A stretch of 64,000 nt of DNA from Porpolomopsis calyptriformis (lineage: Eukaryota > Basidiomycota > Agaricomycetes > Agaricales > Hygrophoraceae), in assembly GCA_951640195.1 (NCBI GenBank), contig OX621169.1, positions 558,001-622,000 of the forward strand, in the 5' to 3' direction. A program made the translations under genes and the position numbers. Under the pieces are notes generated by a model. The model saw only the letters and a list, made by a program, of their open reading frames with translations, ran no database searches and had not been told where the DNA came from. Shown in pieces: positions 29,854 through 40,999 of the stretch; the stretch's first letter is position 1; each line of letters starts with the position of its first letter.

Positions 29854-32800
29854 TCAGGTCGCCGTTTGAATTGAGTCTTTGTACGTCTTCACAATTTCCT
29901 TGGCATGTCGTAAAATGTTTGATCGATCTTCCCAAGTGGCTTCTTCGATTGGATAGCCTTTCCATTTGACCAAATATTTTTGTCATCGTTTAACTCCGGA
30001 ATGTTGTAGTATAGATTCGACCTCATATTCTTCTTCGTTTTCGATCAGATCAGGAGGAGGTTGTGATGTGTCGATGACATCGGGGTGGAGCAATTCATTT
30101 CCGACGTTGGGTCTCAGGAGTGAAACATGAAAGACTGGGTGTAGTCTCCATGTTCCGGGGATGTCAATCAGATAAGCAAGGTCCGATATCTTCTTCAAGA
30201 CCTTGAATGGTCCGGTCCGTCGGTTGTCGAGCTTCTTCGAGGGTCGTGTCATCTTGATATTCTTGGTGTCCAACCAGACTAGATCTCCTTCTTCATAGGA
30301 GGGTGAGGGTTTCCGTTTTTGATCAGCATATTTCTTCATCAATTCCGTTGTCTTCGATAGGGATTGTTTGGCGTTTTGCTGTGCACGTGTGAGGCGCTCG
30401 TGAAAGGTATTTGCTGCAGGCACATTACTTTGATCTGGAATAGCTGTGGGAAGGTGGGGATGACATCCGTATTCCATATAGAATGGTGATTGTGAAGTGG
30501 CAGAGTGTTGCTGATTATTGTAGGCGAATTCCGCAGAAGCAAGCCATTCCGACCAGTCGTCCTGCATAAAGTTGGTATAGAAACGTAAATAGACTTCGAG
30601 TTCTTGATTAGTATGTTCCGTTTGACCATCTGTTTGGGGATGATACGCAGTGGAGAGACCGGAGATGATTCCTAAGGAGTTATTGAGAGCTTCTGTGAAT
30701 TTGGATGCAAATTGCACTCCGCAATTGGATATAACCTTTTGGGGCCATCCATGATGTTTCCAGACGTGATTCCGAAAGAGTTTTGCAGCACCTTCTGATG
30801 AAAGATTGGAAGTTGTCGGAATGAAGTGAGCACGTTTAGTGAAGCGATCGACAATGACCATTACAGCATCATAGCCTTGTGACTTGGGGAGTTCAATGAT
30901 GAGATCGACGGTGATTTCCTTCCATGGTTCCATAGAGGGGGGTATGGGTTGGAGTAGTCCTGACGGCTTCGAGGGGAAGTTCTTGTTTTGTTGACAAGCG
31001 GGGCAGGATTGAACGTAGTTGGTGATGTCTTGTGGGGCACCATCCCAAATAAAGTTACGAAGGACGAGTTCCTTCATCTTCTCAATGCCAGGGTGGCCAG
31101 CGTGGGGGTAGGCGTGGGACAGTCATATAATGTCTGTGTGCAGAGATACTTCCTCCGGCACCACTATCCAACCTTCAACATCGCATACAAGCCCATCAGC
31201 TTGGGTCCAAGCGAGTGAGGCATCCTCGAGTTTATCTTGGATCTTCTGTGGGAGTGGGATTTTGAAGCGTAATCTGGAGAGAAGGCTTGAATTCGACAAT
31301 TTGACAATTGAATTTACCCATCGGTCGCGCGCTATCAGAACTTCATTCTCCACGTCGGCTTCGACGTCAGGCAAGTAATCCAGGTGCCTGGACAAGCCGT
31401 CAGCCTTGTTCTTCCTACCTGGAACGTATTCAATTTTGAACCCGAATCTGGACAGATATTCAGACCAACGAGTTTGGCGATTCGATAAGCGAAGATTTTT
31501 GGAGAAATATCGTAAAGCCAAACTGTCTGTCTTAATGAGAATGTCGTGTCTCGCTCCTTCAAGGAGGTGGCGCCATTGTTTGAAAGAGTCAATGATCGCT
31601 AGGAGCTCTAGATCGTGGGTTGGGTAGTTCTTTTTGGCAGGAGAAGTAGATCTTGAATGATAGCCAATAGGTTTCCAGTGTCCGTCATGAAGCTGAGAGG
31701 GTATTCCTGCGATCCCAATGATAGAGGCGTCGGTTTCTAGACAATAAGGGAGATCGCGATCAGGAATATGAAGAACGGGCGCATTCATCAAGAGGGATTT
31801 GATGTTGTTGAAGGCTTCTTGTCTCCGAGGAGTCCATTCCCACACAGTTTCATTGTGCAAGAGTTCATAGAGAGGGGTAGCAACTTTGGAGAAACCCTTG
31901 ATATATCTTCGCCAAAAGTTCGCACTGCCCAAGAAGGACTGGAGTTGTTTCACCATTTCTGGAATAGGCCAAGACATGATAGCATCGACCTTCTTCGGAT
32001 TGGTGGTGATTCGTCCTTTGGATAGGATGACTCCGAGATAAATGACTTCTTCCTTCTCAAACTGGCATTTGACAGGTTTACACAAGAGTCCGTGTTTCTT
32101 CATAATATTCAGAGTCTTGAAGGTCCAGTGTCATAATTCCTGTAAATCGTCTCCACAAACAAGCACATCATCAATATAAATGAAGACATTTCCAGAGTCT
32201 AGGACTTCTTTGAATCTTGTGTCAATCATCCATTGAAAGGTGGCTGGTGAGTTCCGCAAACCAAAGAACATGACGGTGGGTTCGAAGGTGCCTGCTTCAG
32301 TGATAAAAGCGGCTTTCCATTCATCACCTTCCTTGATCCTGACATTGTTGAATCCCCATCAGATATCCATGACCGTGAACAGAGACACTGTTAGGAGTTT
32401 AGGTCATTGGAGTATTTGATGAAGGAGGGGAAGGGGGTAATGGTCAGGAACCATGTGTTCATTGAGGTAGCGATAATCTTCGATAGGGCGTAAACCAGCG
32501 TTCTTACCTTTAGCATTCACTTCTTCGGCTTTCTTTCCAAAGAAGAACGGAGAGACTTGTTTCGACTTGGAAGTCCATATTCGTCCAGTAGATAAGTTTT
32601 CGTCGATGAACTTGTGTAAGTGATCCATCTCAAGAGGGGACATTGCATATTTCGCGCCTTTGACTGGTCTGAAGGCTTCATCCAGTTCTATGGCATGGTC
32701 GAATTCCAAATGCGGTGGAAGGCGGTCGAAGGATTCCTTGGCAAAGACGCTAGAGTAGTCTTTCCAGTATACCTCCAGTACAAACTTTCACATATCTTCT

Positions 32801-33405
32801 TCCACTGTGCTGGCTCAGGATTCATCCGACTTCAATACGCGTCGATTCATGGCCAGCGTCACCGATTCCATTCCTGGTGACTCCGCATCGTTCACTATCC
32901 ATCATGGAAGAGGGAAATCTTTGCTATCCAGAGCCAGTGTTGCCTCTTTCCAATCGATGTTGGGGTTGTGCTTTTTGAGCCATGGGAAGCCGAGGATAAT
33001 ATCTGTCTTAGATCCGAGATCGGTCACTTCCAATCGGATCCATTCATTGTGTCCTCCAGGAGCCTCTAACCAAATATCAATATCGTTCTCGATGGGTCCA
33101 CCTCAGTTTTCAGATCCATCGGCATTCCATACGGGGATTGGGGTTTCCAATCATGTTAGAGTAAAATTGTGGTGAGTTGCAAAGGATTCGTCCATGAAAT
33201 TTCCAGAGGCTCCACTATCAACCAGAGCAGTGGCCGGAACACGTCGACCAGTGTCGGTAGCTTCAATCCAAACGTCCAAAATGAGTCCGAGATTGCCTTC
33301 TTCAAGAGTACCAAGAATTCGAAATAGATTGCATGGAGTGGTGGTACATTCTTGAGTAGATACATCCGTAACGGTAGGCAAAGCGTTCGGACTCCCTAAA
33401 AACCC
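29854..33405 (-). pseudogene. pol: pol of element 2, interrupted by several stops
   Basis: Same domain order as the pol of element 1: protease (LVDSGASGNFMDESF), RT (FIYIDDVLVCGDD), RNase H (LETDASIIGIAGIPSQ), integrase (CPACQQNK, VDRFTKRAHF, QTDGQTEHTNQELE) and chromodomain. In-frame TGAs include 33151-33153, 33103-33105, one near 32790 (before the conserved FVPEVY segment) and 32359-32361 (in the DIRWGFNN motif, where Arg is expected). Further breaks lie near 32103-32130 and 29983. The IN catalytic-core motif ISDRGVQF reads ISNCGVQF, so the second catalytic Asp is lost. All are compatible with CpG decay. Confidence 0.9.
33396..33405 (-). promoter_or_regulatory. -1 ribosomal frameshift site, element 2
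   Basis: GGGTTTT (33399-33405) directly precedes TAG (33396-33398) in the gag frame. The pol frame is -1. The stop differs from those of the other two elements, but the heptamer is the same. Confidence 0.7.
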
Positions 33406-34544
33406 TGTTCTTTCAGTTCCTTGATGAGCTGAGCTTTTCTTTCTTTCGGCCAGCGATCGATCCCGCAGTTGTCCACCACTCGAATAGTTTCCTCCATAGT
33501 AGCTGGGGAAACCACCTCGTCGACTCGTTCTGTCTCAATACCTCAAATGTTTTGTCCTCGACCTTGCCCTGTGGTTGGTCTTCCTCATCGTTGTCCAGCA
33601 GGGGCACTACTTGGTGGGTGCGCTGACGAAGAAGAGGCGAGAGGGGAATTTGGACACTTGTTCACCCAATGACCTGGCTCTCCGCAGCGATAGCAGTTGC
33701 CTTGTGGAACACGCGATATTGATGATGAGGAAGTTGTCTCCTGTTTGACAGGAGCAGAGGAGGGAGTTCGGGTTGTCGTTCAAGCCACAGTCTCCCTGGG
33801 AGCGTAGTAGTTACTCCGGGGAGCAGCACAATGCTCAAGTGTGAGTTTGAGATGTTGCCGATCGAAGATGGAAGCTTTTTGCTTCCAAGCATTGAGGGTG
33901 GCGGGGATGGGATCAAGGGCATAGATTTTTTCGAGAATTCCGGGATTGAGGCCGTTCTGGTAGAAAACTTTGAGCGCATCGTCGTTGAAACCAGTTTCAT
34001 CCACGAGAGCTCCGAATCGTATATTATAATTGTCCACAGTAGAAAGTCCTTGGGTTACCTTTTGAATCTTGACCTGCGCTGTCACTCTCGCATCAATGTC
34101 TCCAAAGCATTCCTCGAGCTCCTCCATGAAATCCTCGTAGTCAGCTCCAACCCATAGCACATGTTTGAATTCTTGGGTCTGCTGTCGGGCCCATGATTGG
34201 GCGACACCAATCTTCATGAACGACAAGACGTAGGTGATCTTTTGTCTGTCGGACCATTGACTGTCGTCAAGGACTAGACGACAAGCCTGGATAAAATTGA
34301 GACATTTAGCTGCAGACCCGTCATATTCATCGGGTTTGGCAATCTTGATGGAGGGGGGAGTGGGTTGTTGAGGTAAGGGAGGTTGTTGGTGTGGCTGAGG
34401 AGGTTGAGGTTGTTGTTGCTGGAGCTGGGCAATCAGCTGTTGTTGTTGGGTGATGGTCTGTTCGAGTTGACGAACAGTAGCCATCAAGGTCATGATGTCA
34501 ATGGCAGGGGGGTTGGTGGGGGCATTGGTGGATGTTCCTGACAT
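33396..34544 (-). pseudogene. gag: gag of element 2, interrupted
   Basis: The frame from the ATG at 34544 to TAG at 33396-33398 is 383 codons, exactly the length of gag in the element at 53318. It has a Gln/Pro-rich N-terminus, the capsid region (IKIAKPDEYDGSAAKCLNFI) and a zinc knuckle near the C-terminus (CYRCGEPGHWVNKC). A TGA at 33780-33782 replaces the Arg of ARTTTRTP in its sister, and another TGA lies in the terminal RG-rich segment. The final stop is preceded by GGGTTTT (33399-33405). Confidence 0.85.
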
Positions 34545-34985
34545 ATTGGTGGATGTCGGCTGTTGTGGAGTTGTTGGAGCTGTTGGTGTTGGTGTTGATG
34601 TTGCAGAAGAAAGTTGGGAATAGAGAGAACTGTATCGTCCTGGTGGGGTAGCAGTTCATTGGTGAACTGGTCTTGTTGTTGGGGCTGAAGACGAAGAGAA
34701 GAGTCCTCTTGTTCTCGATCGAGTTCGTGGTCCTAGAGGAGCAGGAGCGGGGGTGGGAGTAGCTAATGTTTCTTCGAGAGCGGAAGAAAAGGATGGTTCT
34801 TGATCTCGAATTGTAGCTGAAAAGGTCGATCTCGAGAGAGGGTCTTCGTATTGTTCTTCAACGTCTGAGTTGTCGGTAGAAGCCAGGATGAAGGTGGGTA
34901 AGGGGCAAAGAGGTGATGTCGATGATCACAGTAATGAGGGCGTTGGATAAGCAAGTGGGAGAGAACCAGAAGGAAGTCTGATTCT

Positions 34986-35380
34986 TGTTATAAACCGGTT
35001 GTTCAGAACGCGTTTTACTTTGGATGTTCTGTCCCAGATATAGGGTATGGTTCCAAGTCCTTGTTATGAGTAGGCTAATGAGGAATCAGACTTAAAGTCT
35101 AATATGTACAAGAGGTACTCTTTATATACTGACTACTTATCTGTGTGAGTCAGTGTGACATAACATGAGGTAGAGATAAGAATGAGTCATCATGATCAAT
35201 GACGAATTATAAGGGGTTGAAACAAGAGCAGAAATGAAAGGTGTCCGCATATAGGTAAAGTAGTGGGGAATCCTGGAGAAAGGCAATGGGGAATCCCAGT
35301 AACAAGTGGGGAATCCCAAGATAAGAGATAGGTTTGCATACGATAAGATAAAGGGAAAGAAGAAAATTACGACCGTGACA
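34986..35380 (-). repeat. 5' LTR of element 2
   Basis: It is 395 bp. The minus-strand TATA box is followed about 34 nt later by AAGTCTGATTC, which pairs with the primer-binding site just inside the LTR (about 34974-34985). Confidence 0.92.
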
Positions 35381-36235
35381 AAATCTGTGCAAATCTGGGC
35401 AGATCTGTGCAAACCTATGCAGATCTGTGCAAACCTAGGCAGATCTGTGCAAACCTAGGCAGATTATTGCAAAATAATGCAAATCAATGCAAATTAATGC
35501 AAATCAATGCACAATAATGCAAATTAATGCAGATTTTAATGCAAATTAATGCAAACTTGGGCAAAATTGGGCACTTGGGCAAACTTGGGCAAACTTAGGC
35601 TCTTAGGCAAAATTGGGCAAACTTGGGAAAACTTAGGCAAACTTGGGCAGACTTGGGCAGACTTGGGCAGAGTTGGGCAAACTTGGGCAGACTTGGGCAG
35701 ACTTGGGTAAACTTGGGCAGACTTGGGCAGACTTGGGTAAACTTGGGCAGACTTGGGCAGACTTGGGTAAACTTGGGCAGACTTGGGCAGACTTGGGTAA
35801 ACTTGGGCAGACTTGGGCAGACTTGGGTAAACTTGGGCAGACTTGGGCAGACTTGGGCAAAGTTGGGCAGACTTGGGCAAAATTGGGCAAAATTGGGCAG
35901 AGGTGGGCAAAGTTGGGCAAAGTTAGGCAAAGTTGGGCAAAGTTGGGCAGACTTGGGCAAAGTTGGGTGGACTTGGGCAAAATTAGGCAAACTTGGGCAA
36001 ACTTGGGCAAACTTGGGCATATTTGTGCAGACTTGGGCAGACTTGGGCAAAATTGGGCAGAGTTGGGCAAAGTTGGGCAAAGTTGGGCAGACTTGAGCAA
36101 AATTGGGCAAAATTAGGCAGACTTGGGCAAACTTGGGTAGACTTGGGCATATTTGGGCAGACTTGGGCAAACTTGGGCAGACTTGGGTAAACTTGGGCAG
36201 ACTTGGGCAAAATTGGGCAAAATTGGGCAGACTTG
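35381..36235. repeat. Minisatellite, left arm (about 10-bp unit ACTTGGGCAG/ACTTGGGCAA)
   Basis: Tandem units of 10 bp are organised at 35690-35850 into a 30-bp higher-order repeat containing one GGGTAAACTT and two GGGCAGACTT variants, repeated about five times. The first part (35381-35560) is a looser GCAAATCTGTGCA / GCAAATTAATGCA array. Because 30 bp is ten codons, every frame on both strands is open for long stretches; these are not genes. Confidence 0.9.
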
Positions 36236-36322
36236 CAGAACTGCTTACATAAGCTGTAGAATATCCACAGATTCTTGCTGCATCCTTCCCTGAATCAAGA
36301 CTACAATAGTTTACATAAATAT

Positions 36323-36560
36323 ACCCAAGTTGGCCTAAGTTTGCCCAGATCTATACAAATATGCCCAAGTTTGCCTAAGTCTGCCCAAGTCTGCCCAAGT
36401 CTGCCCAAGTCTGCCCAAGTCTGCCCAAGTCTGCCCAATTCTGCATTTTTTTGTATTAAAATCTGCATTTTTTTGCATTAATGTGTATTGTTTTGCATTA
36501 ATTTGCATAAATCTGCCTAGGTTTGCACAGATCTGCCTAGGTTTGCACAGATCTGCATTA
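36323..36560. repeat. Minisatellite, right arm (inverted copy)
   Basis: Units read AGTCTGCCCA on the plus strand, the reverse complement of the left arm. They are followed by TGCATTAATTTGCA-type units mirroring 35460-35560. The spacer 36236-36322 is unique. Confidence 0.85.
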
Positions 36561-36650
36561 ATTTGCATTAATTTGTACTTTTTTAAACACATAAAATTGA
36601 ATTTTGTCCAATTTGGTCCCTCATACTTATAACTGGTTTGCAACTCTTGT

Positions 36651-38785
36651 ACCTGAAGCTTCTTCATCAGGAAAACCTGAATTTACTTGAGGCTACTTGA
36701 AGTTAAGATTGGGCTTATTGAAGTTCATCCTACATCACATGACAATTGTCATGCATGACAGAGGATGCTGGTTTGAGCTCCACAGAAGTTGCTGCTTATA
36801 TAACATTTAATGCATTCCTACCTGCACCTTATCGATGTCAAGCATCAAGGTTTCTAGGAGCAGTCTATGACTACAATATGTTCTTACTGCCCATGCTACC
36901 CACTTTCCATCTAATCCCAAGCTGTAGGCATTAATAAATTGACTTAATCTCCATGCAAATCTGTAGCCAAGTGGTTTTCAGTGAGTATAGTGTGGCCTGA
37001 AGTTATTCAATACTGCTGACCTTTGCATGGTTGTCAGAGACAGTGATTTGAGGGCAGACAAGACATTTTTCATTAGGTTGTCCTCATTTTTGGAAGGTGG
37101 GTATCGCTGATAAACTCTTTTAGCATATCCCCAGCACTGTTCTATGAAGTTTAATTCACAGTGGAACTTCAGAAGAAAGATGACACAGAACCCTCATTTC
37201 TCACATGTCTCTTCCAATAGAGACTTTACAGCTACAAAATCTAGCTGATTGTACAGCACATGACATGCACAGTAGTTGAGTGTCCCAGGTACACATTTAA
37301 ATGACTTGCATTCCACTTGTAGTCTTGATTCAATAACTAATCCACATTCTTCCAAGATAACAATGATACATCTGCTTTGTGTATGAGAACTGAACACAGA
37401 ACAAGGTGCGAGGATGACTATAAAGAGTCTCGACACAGCCTAAGATTGATGATTGTAAAAAGGGAGTCTCCAATCATTTGCAAACATAATCAATCAAGGA
37501 TTGGAAAAGTTGAATACTAATAGAGGAAGTCGAGGAGAAGTTGAGGAGATGATCTGGACTTGAGAGCAAGAGGTATCAGGTGAAATATAAATACTTCACT
37601 TCTAGAACTACTGGAGTTGTACGTTAATCAAGTAAGTCCTAGTTGTTCGGGGGAGATGTGAATTGATTGAGTAATGGACACTTCCTCCTTTGATGGGGCT
37701 TGAGTAATCCTTGGCTAGGATGTACAGATGAACAGGCTATCCAAACTCAATGGATAGTATTGACTGGGAGAACAAGAATGAAGTCAACGGCTGACTTAGA
37801 AGAATACGTATCACAGTGAGGTCTCTCCAATAAGGACTGAGACTTAGAGAATGTGATGAATAAGCAGGGGCTGGAGTAAGATAAGATAGTCCACGATGGC
37901 TATCTTCAACTTACAGAAAACGTCAAGGGGTGATTCCTAAGTTGGTTCTTAACGTAAGAGGGCTTAGGTGAAATCACACAGGGTATAAGCTTAATAGACT
38001 AGACTAGATTGGATGTATTGACTACAGACAAGTAGTATCAATAAGAGGTAGTACTAGGTACTGAGTACTAGGGGTGAGTTCAAGGGAAGAGGGGGGAGGG
38101 GGGGATAAAGTGGGGGAAAAGTGAACTGGTGGTGAACTTAATGTGAACTGAACTCCTCACTGGTGAAAAGGGGGCCCTTTATATATGTTTGAGAACAATG
38201 GGCAATGAGAACAATAGGAAATAAGAACAATGGATGAAAGAACAATGAGGAGTTTGAATTGTGACTCACTCTGAGTCAGACAATGAGGAGAACAATGGAG
38301 GAGATTAATATGAGTCATAGTGACTCAGAGAACAATGGAGTGATGACAGAACAATAGACAAATGGGATATGAGTCATTCTGACTTAGAGAACAATGGGGA
38401 AGAATACTATTGTCCATGATAAGATAGCATAGGTAAAGATAGTAGTGTATCTTATCTGAGATAAGATAATATGTGAGGGATAGTGATATCTTATCTAAAA
38501 TAAGATAAGATAAGATAAGATAAAGGGTATTTGAGCTATGGATGCTACTTGCTGAATACATGATCTTTGGGAAAGTTTGATACCAAATCAGTTTGGGATC
38601 ATGACAGAGGGGAACAAATATCTAACTTGTTTGATCACTAGCTACAATATACAGTATATATATCTTCTAGTACAAGGATCCCTTTGAGTGTATATGATAA
38701 AAGGGAGCCTCTCTAATAATCTGAGGGGAATGTAGTGAATGGGAATGAAGAAGTCAAATGAAAAGGGAGAAATAGAAGAGAAATG
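36651..38785. other. Repeat-derived region without a recognised gene; possible old LTR
   Basis: No convincing coding sequence is visible. At 38150-38400 a CTTTATATATG motif is followed by many GAACAATGG-type motifs and GAGTCA-type repeats, an arrangement like the U3 region of the minus-strand LTRs here. A (TAAGA)n tract lies at about 38495-38525. I could not define LTR borders. Confidence 0.35.
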
Positions 38786-39012
38786 AAGCCTTTGTATAGT
38801 GTCTTTCCTTGATATGCAAACTTTCATTTGTGTTTGGAAAGCTTCAATCATGTTCAGAGAGTTTGATGATTCTTGAACTTGTTCAGGATGTTTGGGAGCT
38901 ATCGGGGGCATTCAAAGGGTTTGTGTTCATATTCGAAGGACTTGATAGGTATCTAGTATTTGTACAGTTGAATATACAGGGCTCAGGGGACAGAGGGGTC
39001 ATATCACTGGTT
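38786..39012. repeat. Diverged duplicate of 9248-9407 plus 11114-11185 (uninterrupted)
   Basis: This copy lacks the 1.7 kb insertion and contains a single AGGAC where the other has two, so it acts as an empty-site comparison. Its right end runs into the relic of the element-5 family. Confidence 0.75.
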
Positions 39013-39404
39013 AGCCACATGCACTCCTCCACTAACCCCTTCCTAGTGTAAGGCTCACATGGAGTCCTCCTAAATAAACTCCAGTCAACCCTAGAATAAA
39101 ATAGATAAAAAAGAATCACTTATGGCCTTCTGATCATAGCCTCTTGGCCTGATCTATCCTTCTCCACTGTCTCCATCTGCTCCATTGCTCAAGCCACCTC
39201 CTTTGCCCTCCTCACTGTCTCCTTTGGTACTGCCTTAGCTGCCTTTCTGGCTACCCATCATTCTTCTGCCAACCGCCACTCTTCCTCTGCCCTCTGGGTT
39301 TCCTCTGCTTGATTCTCTGCTTCCTTATGCTCTCATTGTTCTTCATCTCTGAATTGTGCTTGCAGCTGTATGAGTTAGGCTTGGATCTCTTTGCAAGTAG
39401 GTAT
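39006..39404 (-). pseudogene. Decayed copy of the element-5 antisense Cys-rich gene
   Basis: The minus strand matches 45268-45670. The start codon is ATA instead of ATG (39402-39404), the donor GTAAGT has become ATAAGT, and several stops are present. The intron and the start of the Cys-rich exon are still readable (TPCEPYTRKGLVEECMW). It ends at about 39006 in the middle of the zinc motif. Confidence 0.7.
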
Positions 39405-39574
39405 TGTTAATGAAAAAGGGTGGTCAACTGGACCCTATTATATATGTTCTGATTTCAAACTCCGATGATTCTCCAAAATTCCACCACATTCCTAAACTCC
39501 AATTTCTTGGTCATTACCAAATATGGTCAAGTCCAGTATGTGGTCTCAAGGGCTCATCCTTGAGAGGGAGATAC

Positions 39575-39798
39575 TGTTACATCCCAGTTCTGACAACTCT
39601 GACAACTCTGAACACTCTGGACTTTTCATATGTCTCTTACTTATGATGTACTCTGTTGCCATTATGTCTTAGATATAATTATCTAGCAGGTATATAAGTA
39701 CCATGTTTTTTCCTGTATCTATAGACAGAATATCAACCAAGTCCTATGTTTATGCATCTCTGATCTCTGATATCAACTCTGAAACTTCAGACCTAACA
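39575..39798 (+). repeat. LTR of the element-5 family (relic)
   Basis: It aligns end to end, in reverse, with the 238-bp LTRs at 44860 and 51054, including the TATATAAG box and the GACAGAATATC start region. Confidence 0.85.
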
Positions 39799-39982
39799 AC
39801 TTGAGCATACTTGAGTGTACTTGAGCCTACTTAAGTGTACTTAATTACTCAATTGCTTAATTGCTTAATTACTTAATTACTTAATTACTTCATATTACAT
39901 AATCAATATTTCAATAAATAAAAAAACATTATTATATAAGCCTAAGGATTGTATTAATAATTAATTAATATTGTACTAAACT

Positions 39983-40044
39983 AGATTTGAACTCTCACAC
40001 TCTTAAATAAAATACAAAGTTTATATATATTAACCACTAGACTA
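39983..40044 (-). other. tRNA-like A and B boxes, left arm
   Basis: On the minus strand TAGTCTAGTGG (40034-40044) matches the pol III A box. AGTTCAAATCT (39983-39993), about 40 nt downstream, matches the B box. The sequence between is not a foldable tRNA by eye; it may be a decayed tRNA or a tRNA-derived SINE head. Confidence 0.4.
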
Positions 40045-40134
40045 TTTACTCCTATATAAAAATGATATAGATTCTCTATAAATATATATAAGTTTTAGAC
40101 TTAGTAAATTTTACATTTTTAGTATAAGTTACTT

Positions 40135-40990
40135 GATACACTTGAAGTACTTGAAGTACTTGATGAAGTACTTGAAGTACTTGATAAAGTACTTGAAGTA
40201 CTTGATGAAGTACTTGAAGTACTTGATAAAGTACTTAATAAAGTTACTTAAATACTTGAAGCTACTTGAAGTATTTAATAAAGTACTTGATGAAGTTACT
40301 TAAATACTTGAAGTACTTAATTAAGTTACTTAAATACTTGAAGTACTTAATTAAGTTACTTAAATACTTGAAGTTCTTAATAAAGTTACTTAAATACTTG
40401 AAGTACTTGACAAAGTTACTTAAATACTTGAAGTACTTGACAAAGTTACTTAAATACTTAATAAAGTTTCTTAAATACTTGAAGTACTTAAAGTTACTTG
40501 AAGCACTTGAAACTACTTCATTTATACTTGAAAAACTTCAAGAATTCTATATAGATAAACTAATTTTAAGTAGCTTCAAGTAATTTCAAGCAGATTCAAG
40601 CACTTCAAGTAGCTTCAAGTAGCTTTTAGTACTTCAAGTATTTAAGTAACTTCATCAAGTACTTTATTAAATACTTCAAGTAGTTTCAAGTATTTCAAGT
40701 ATTTAAGTAACTTTATTCAGTACTTCATCAAATACTTCAAGTAGCTTCCAGTACTTCAAGTACTTTAAGTAGCTTTAAGTAACTTTATTACATGCTTCAG
40801 GTAACTTTATCAAGTGTTTCAAGTAGCTTTAAGTTAATAAGGTAAAAGTATAATAAGTAAAATGTTTTCTCTTAATATCTTGATATTCTTAATTATATCT
40901 TAATTTACTTGACATTACTTGAATTAAGTGAACTAAGTGTATCAAGTAGATTTTAGTAGTATTAAGTAATATCAAGTACCTCAAGTATTT
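40135..40990. repeat. TACTTGAAG-type tandem array, left arm
   Basis: Units such as ACTTGAAGTACTTGATAAAG occur on the plus strand up to about 40555, then their reverse complement to about 40830, making a local palindrome. Open frames here (KYLKYLIKLLKYLK type) are products of the repeat. Confidence 0.8.
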
Positions 40991-40999
40991 TTAGGTTTT

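Larger units (their letters stand above)
28585..35380 (-). mobile_element. Element 2: B-family Ty3/gypsy chromovirus, complete but inactivated
   Basis: Length is 6796 bp, with LTRs at 28585-28990 and 34986-35380 and target duplication aaatc at 28580-28584 and 35381-35385. Minus-strand order is 5' LTR, primer-binding site, gag, GGGTTTT frameshift site, pol with chromodomain, ORF3 and 3' LTR. Multiple TGA stops interrupt gag and pol. It inserted into the minisatellite element around it. Confidence 0.93.
28464..36650. mobile_element. Fold-back minisatellite element, split by a gypsy insertion
   Basis: The left end (about 28464-28560, reading TATGAGGGACCAAATTGGAC, then AAAATTCAATTTTA) is repeated as its reverse complement at about 36575-36640. 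Between them, once element 2 is removed, lie roughly 850 bp of GGGCAAACTT/GGGCAGACTT repeats. A short spacer follows, then about 240 bp of the same repeat in the opposite orientation. The whole is an inverted-repeat structure of about 1.4 kb with a minisatellite in both arms. No transposase is present. The exact ends are uncertain. Confidence 0.55.
39006..39798 (+). mobile_element. 3' relic of an element-5-family retrotransposon
   Basis: It comprises an LTR at 39575-39798 (TGTTACATCC...GACCTAACA, inverted relative to element 5) and, upstream of it, the decayed homologue of element 5's antisense gene on the minus strand. The order (antisense gene, spacer, 3' LTR) is that of the 3' end of element 5. 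The rest of the element is missing. The opposite orientation gives an independent view of that region. Confidence 0.75.

Noticed and set aside
35536..36210. Long open frames on both strands (CPSLPKFAQV and GKLGQTWADL repeats)
   Set aside because: They are products of a 10/30-bp minisatellite in which every frame lacks stops; there is no start context or non-repetitive sequence.
35381..36560. CRISPR array
   Set aside because: The repeats are contiguous with no unique spacers and the window is eukaryotic.
40266..40583. Leu/Lys/Tyr repeat ORF (and its mirror at 42456-42653)
   Set aside because: It is translated from the TACTTGAAG array of the inverted repeat.
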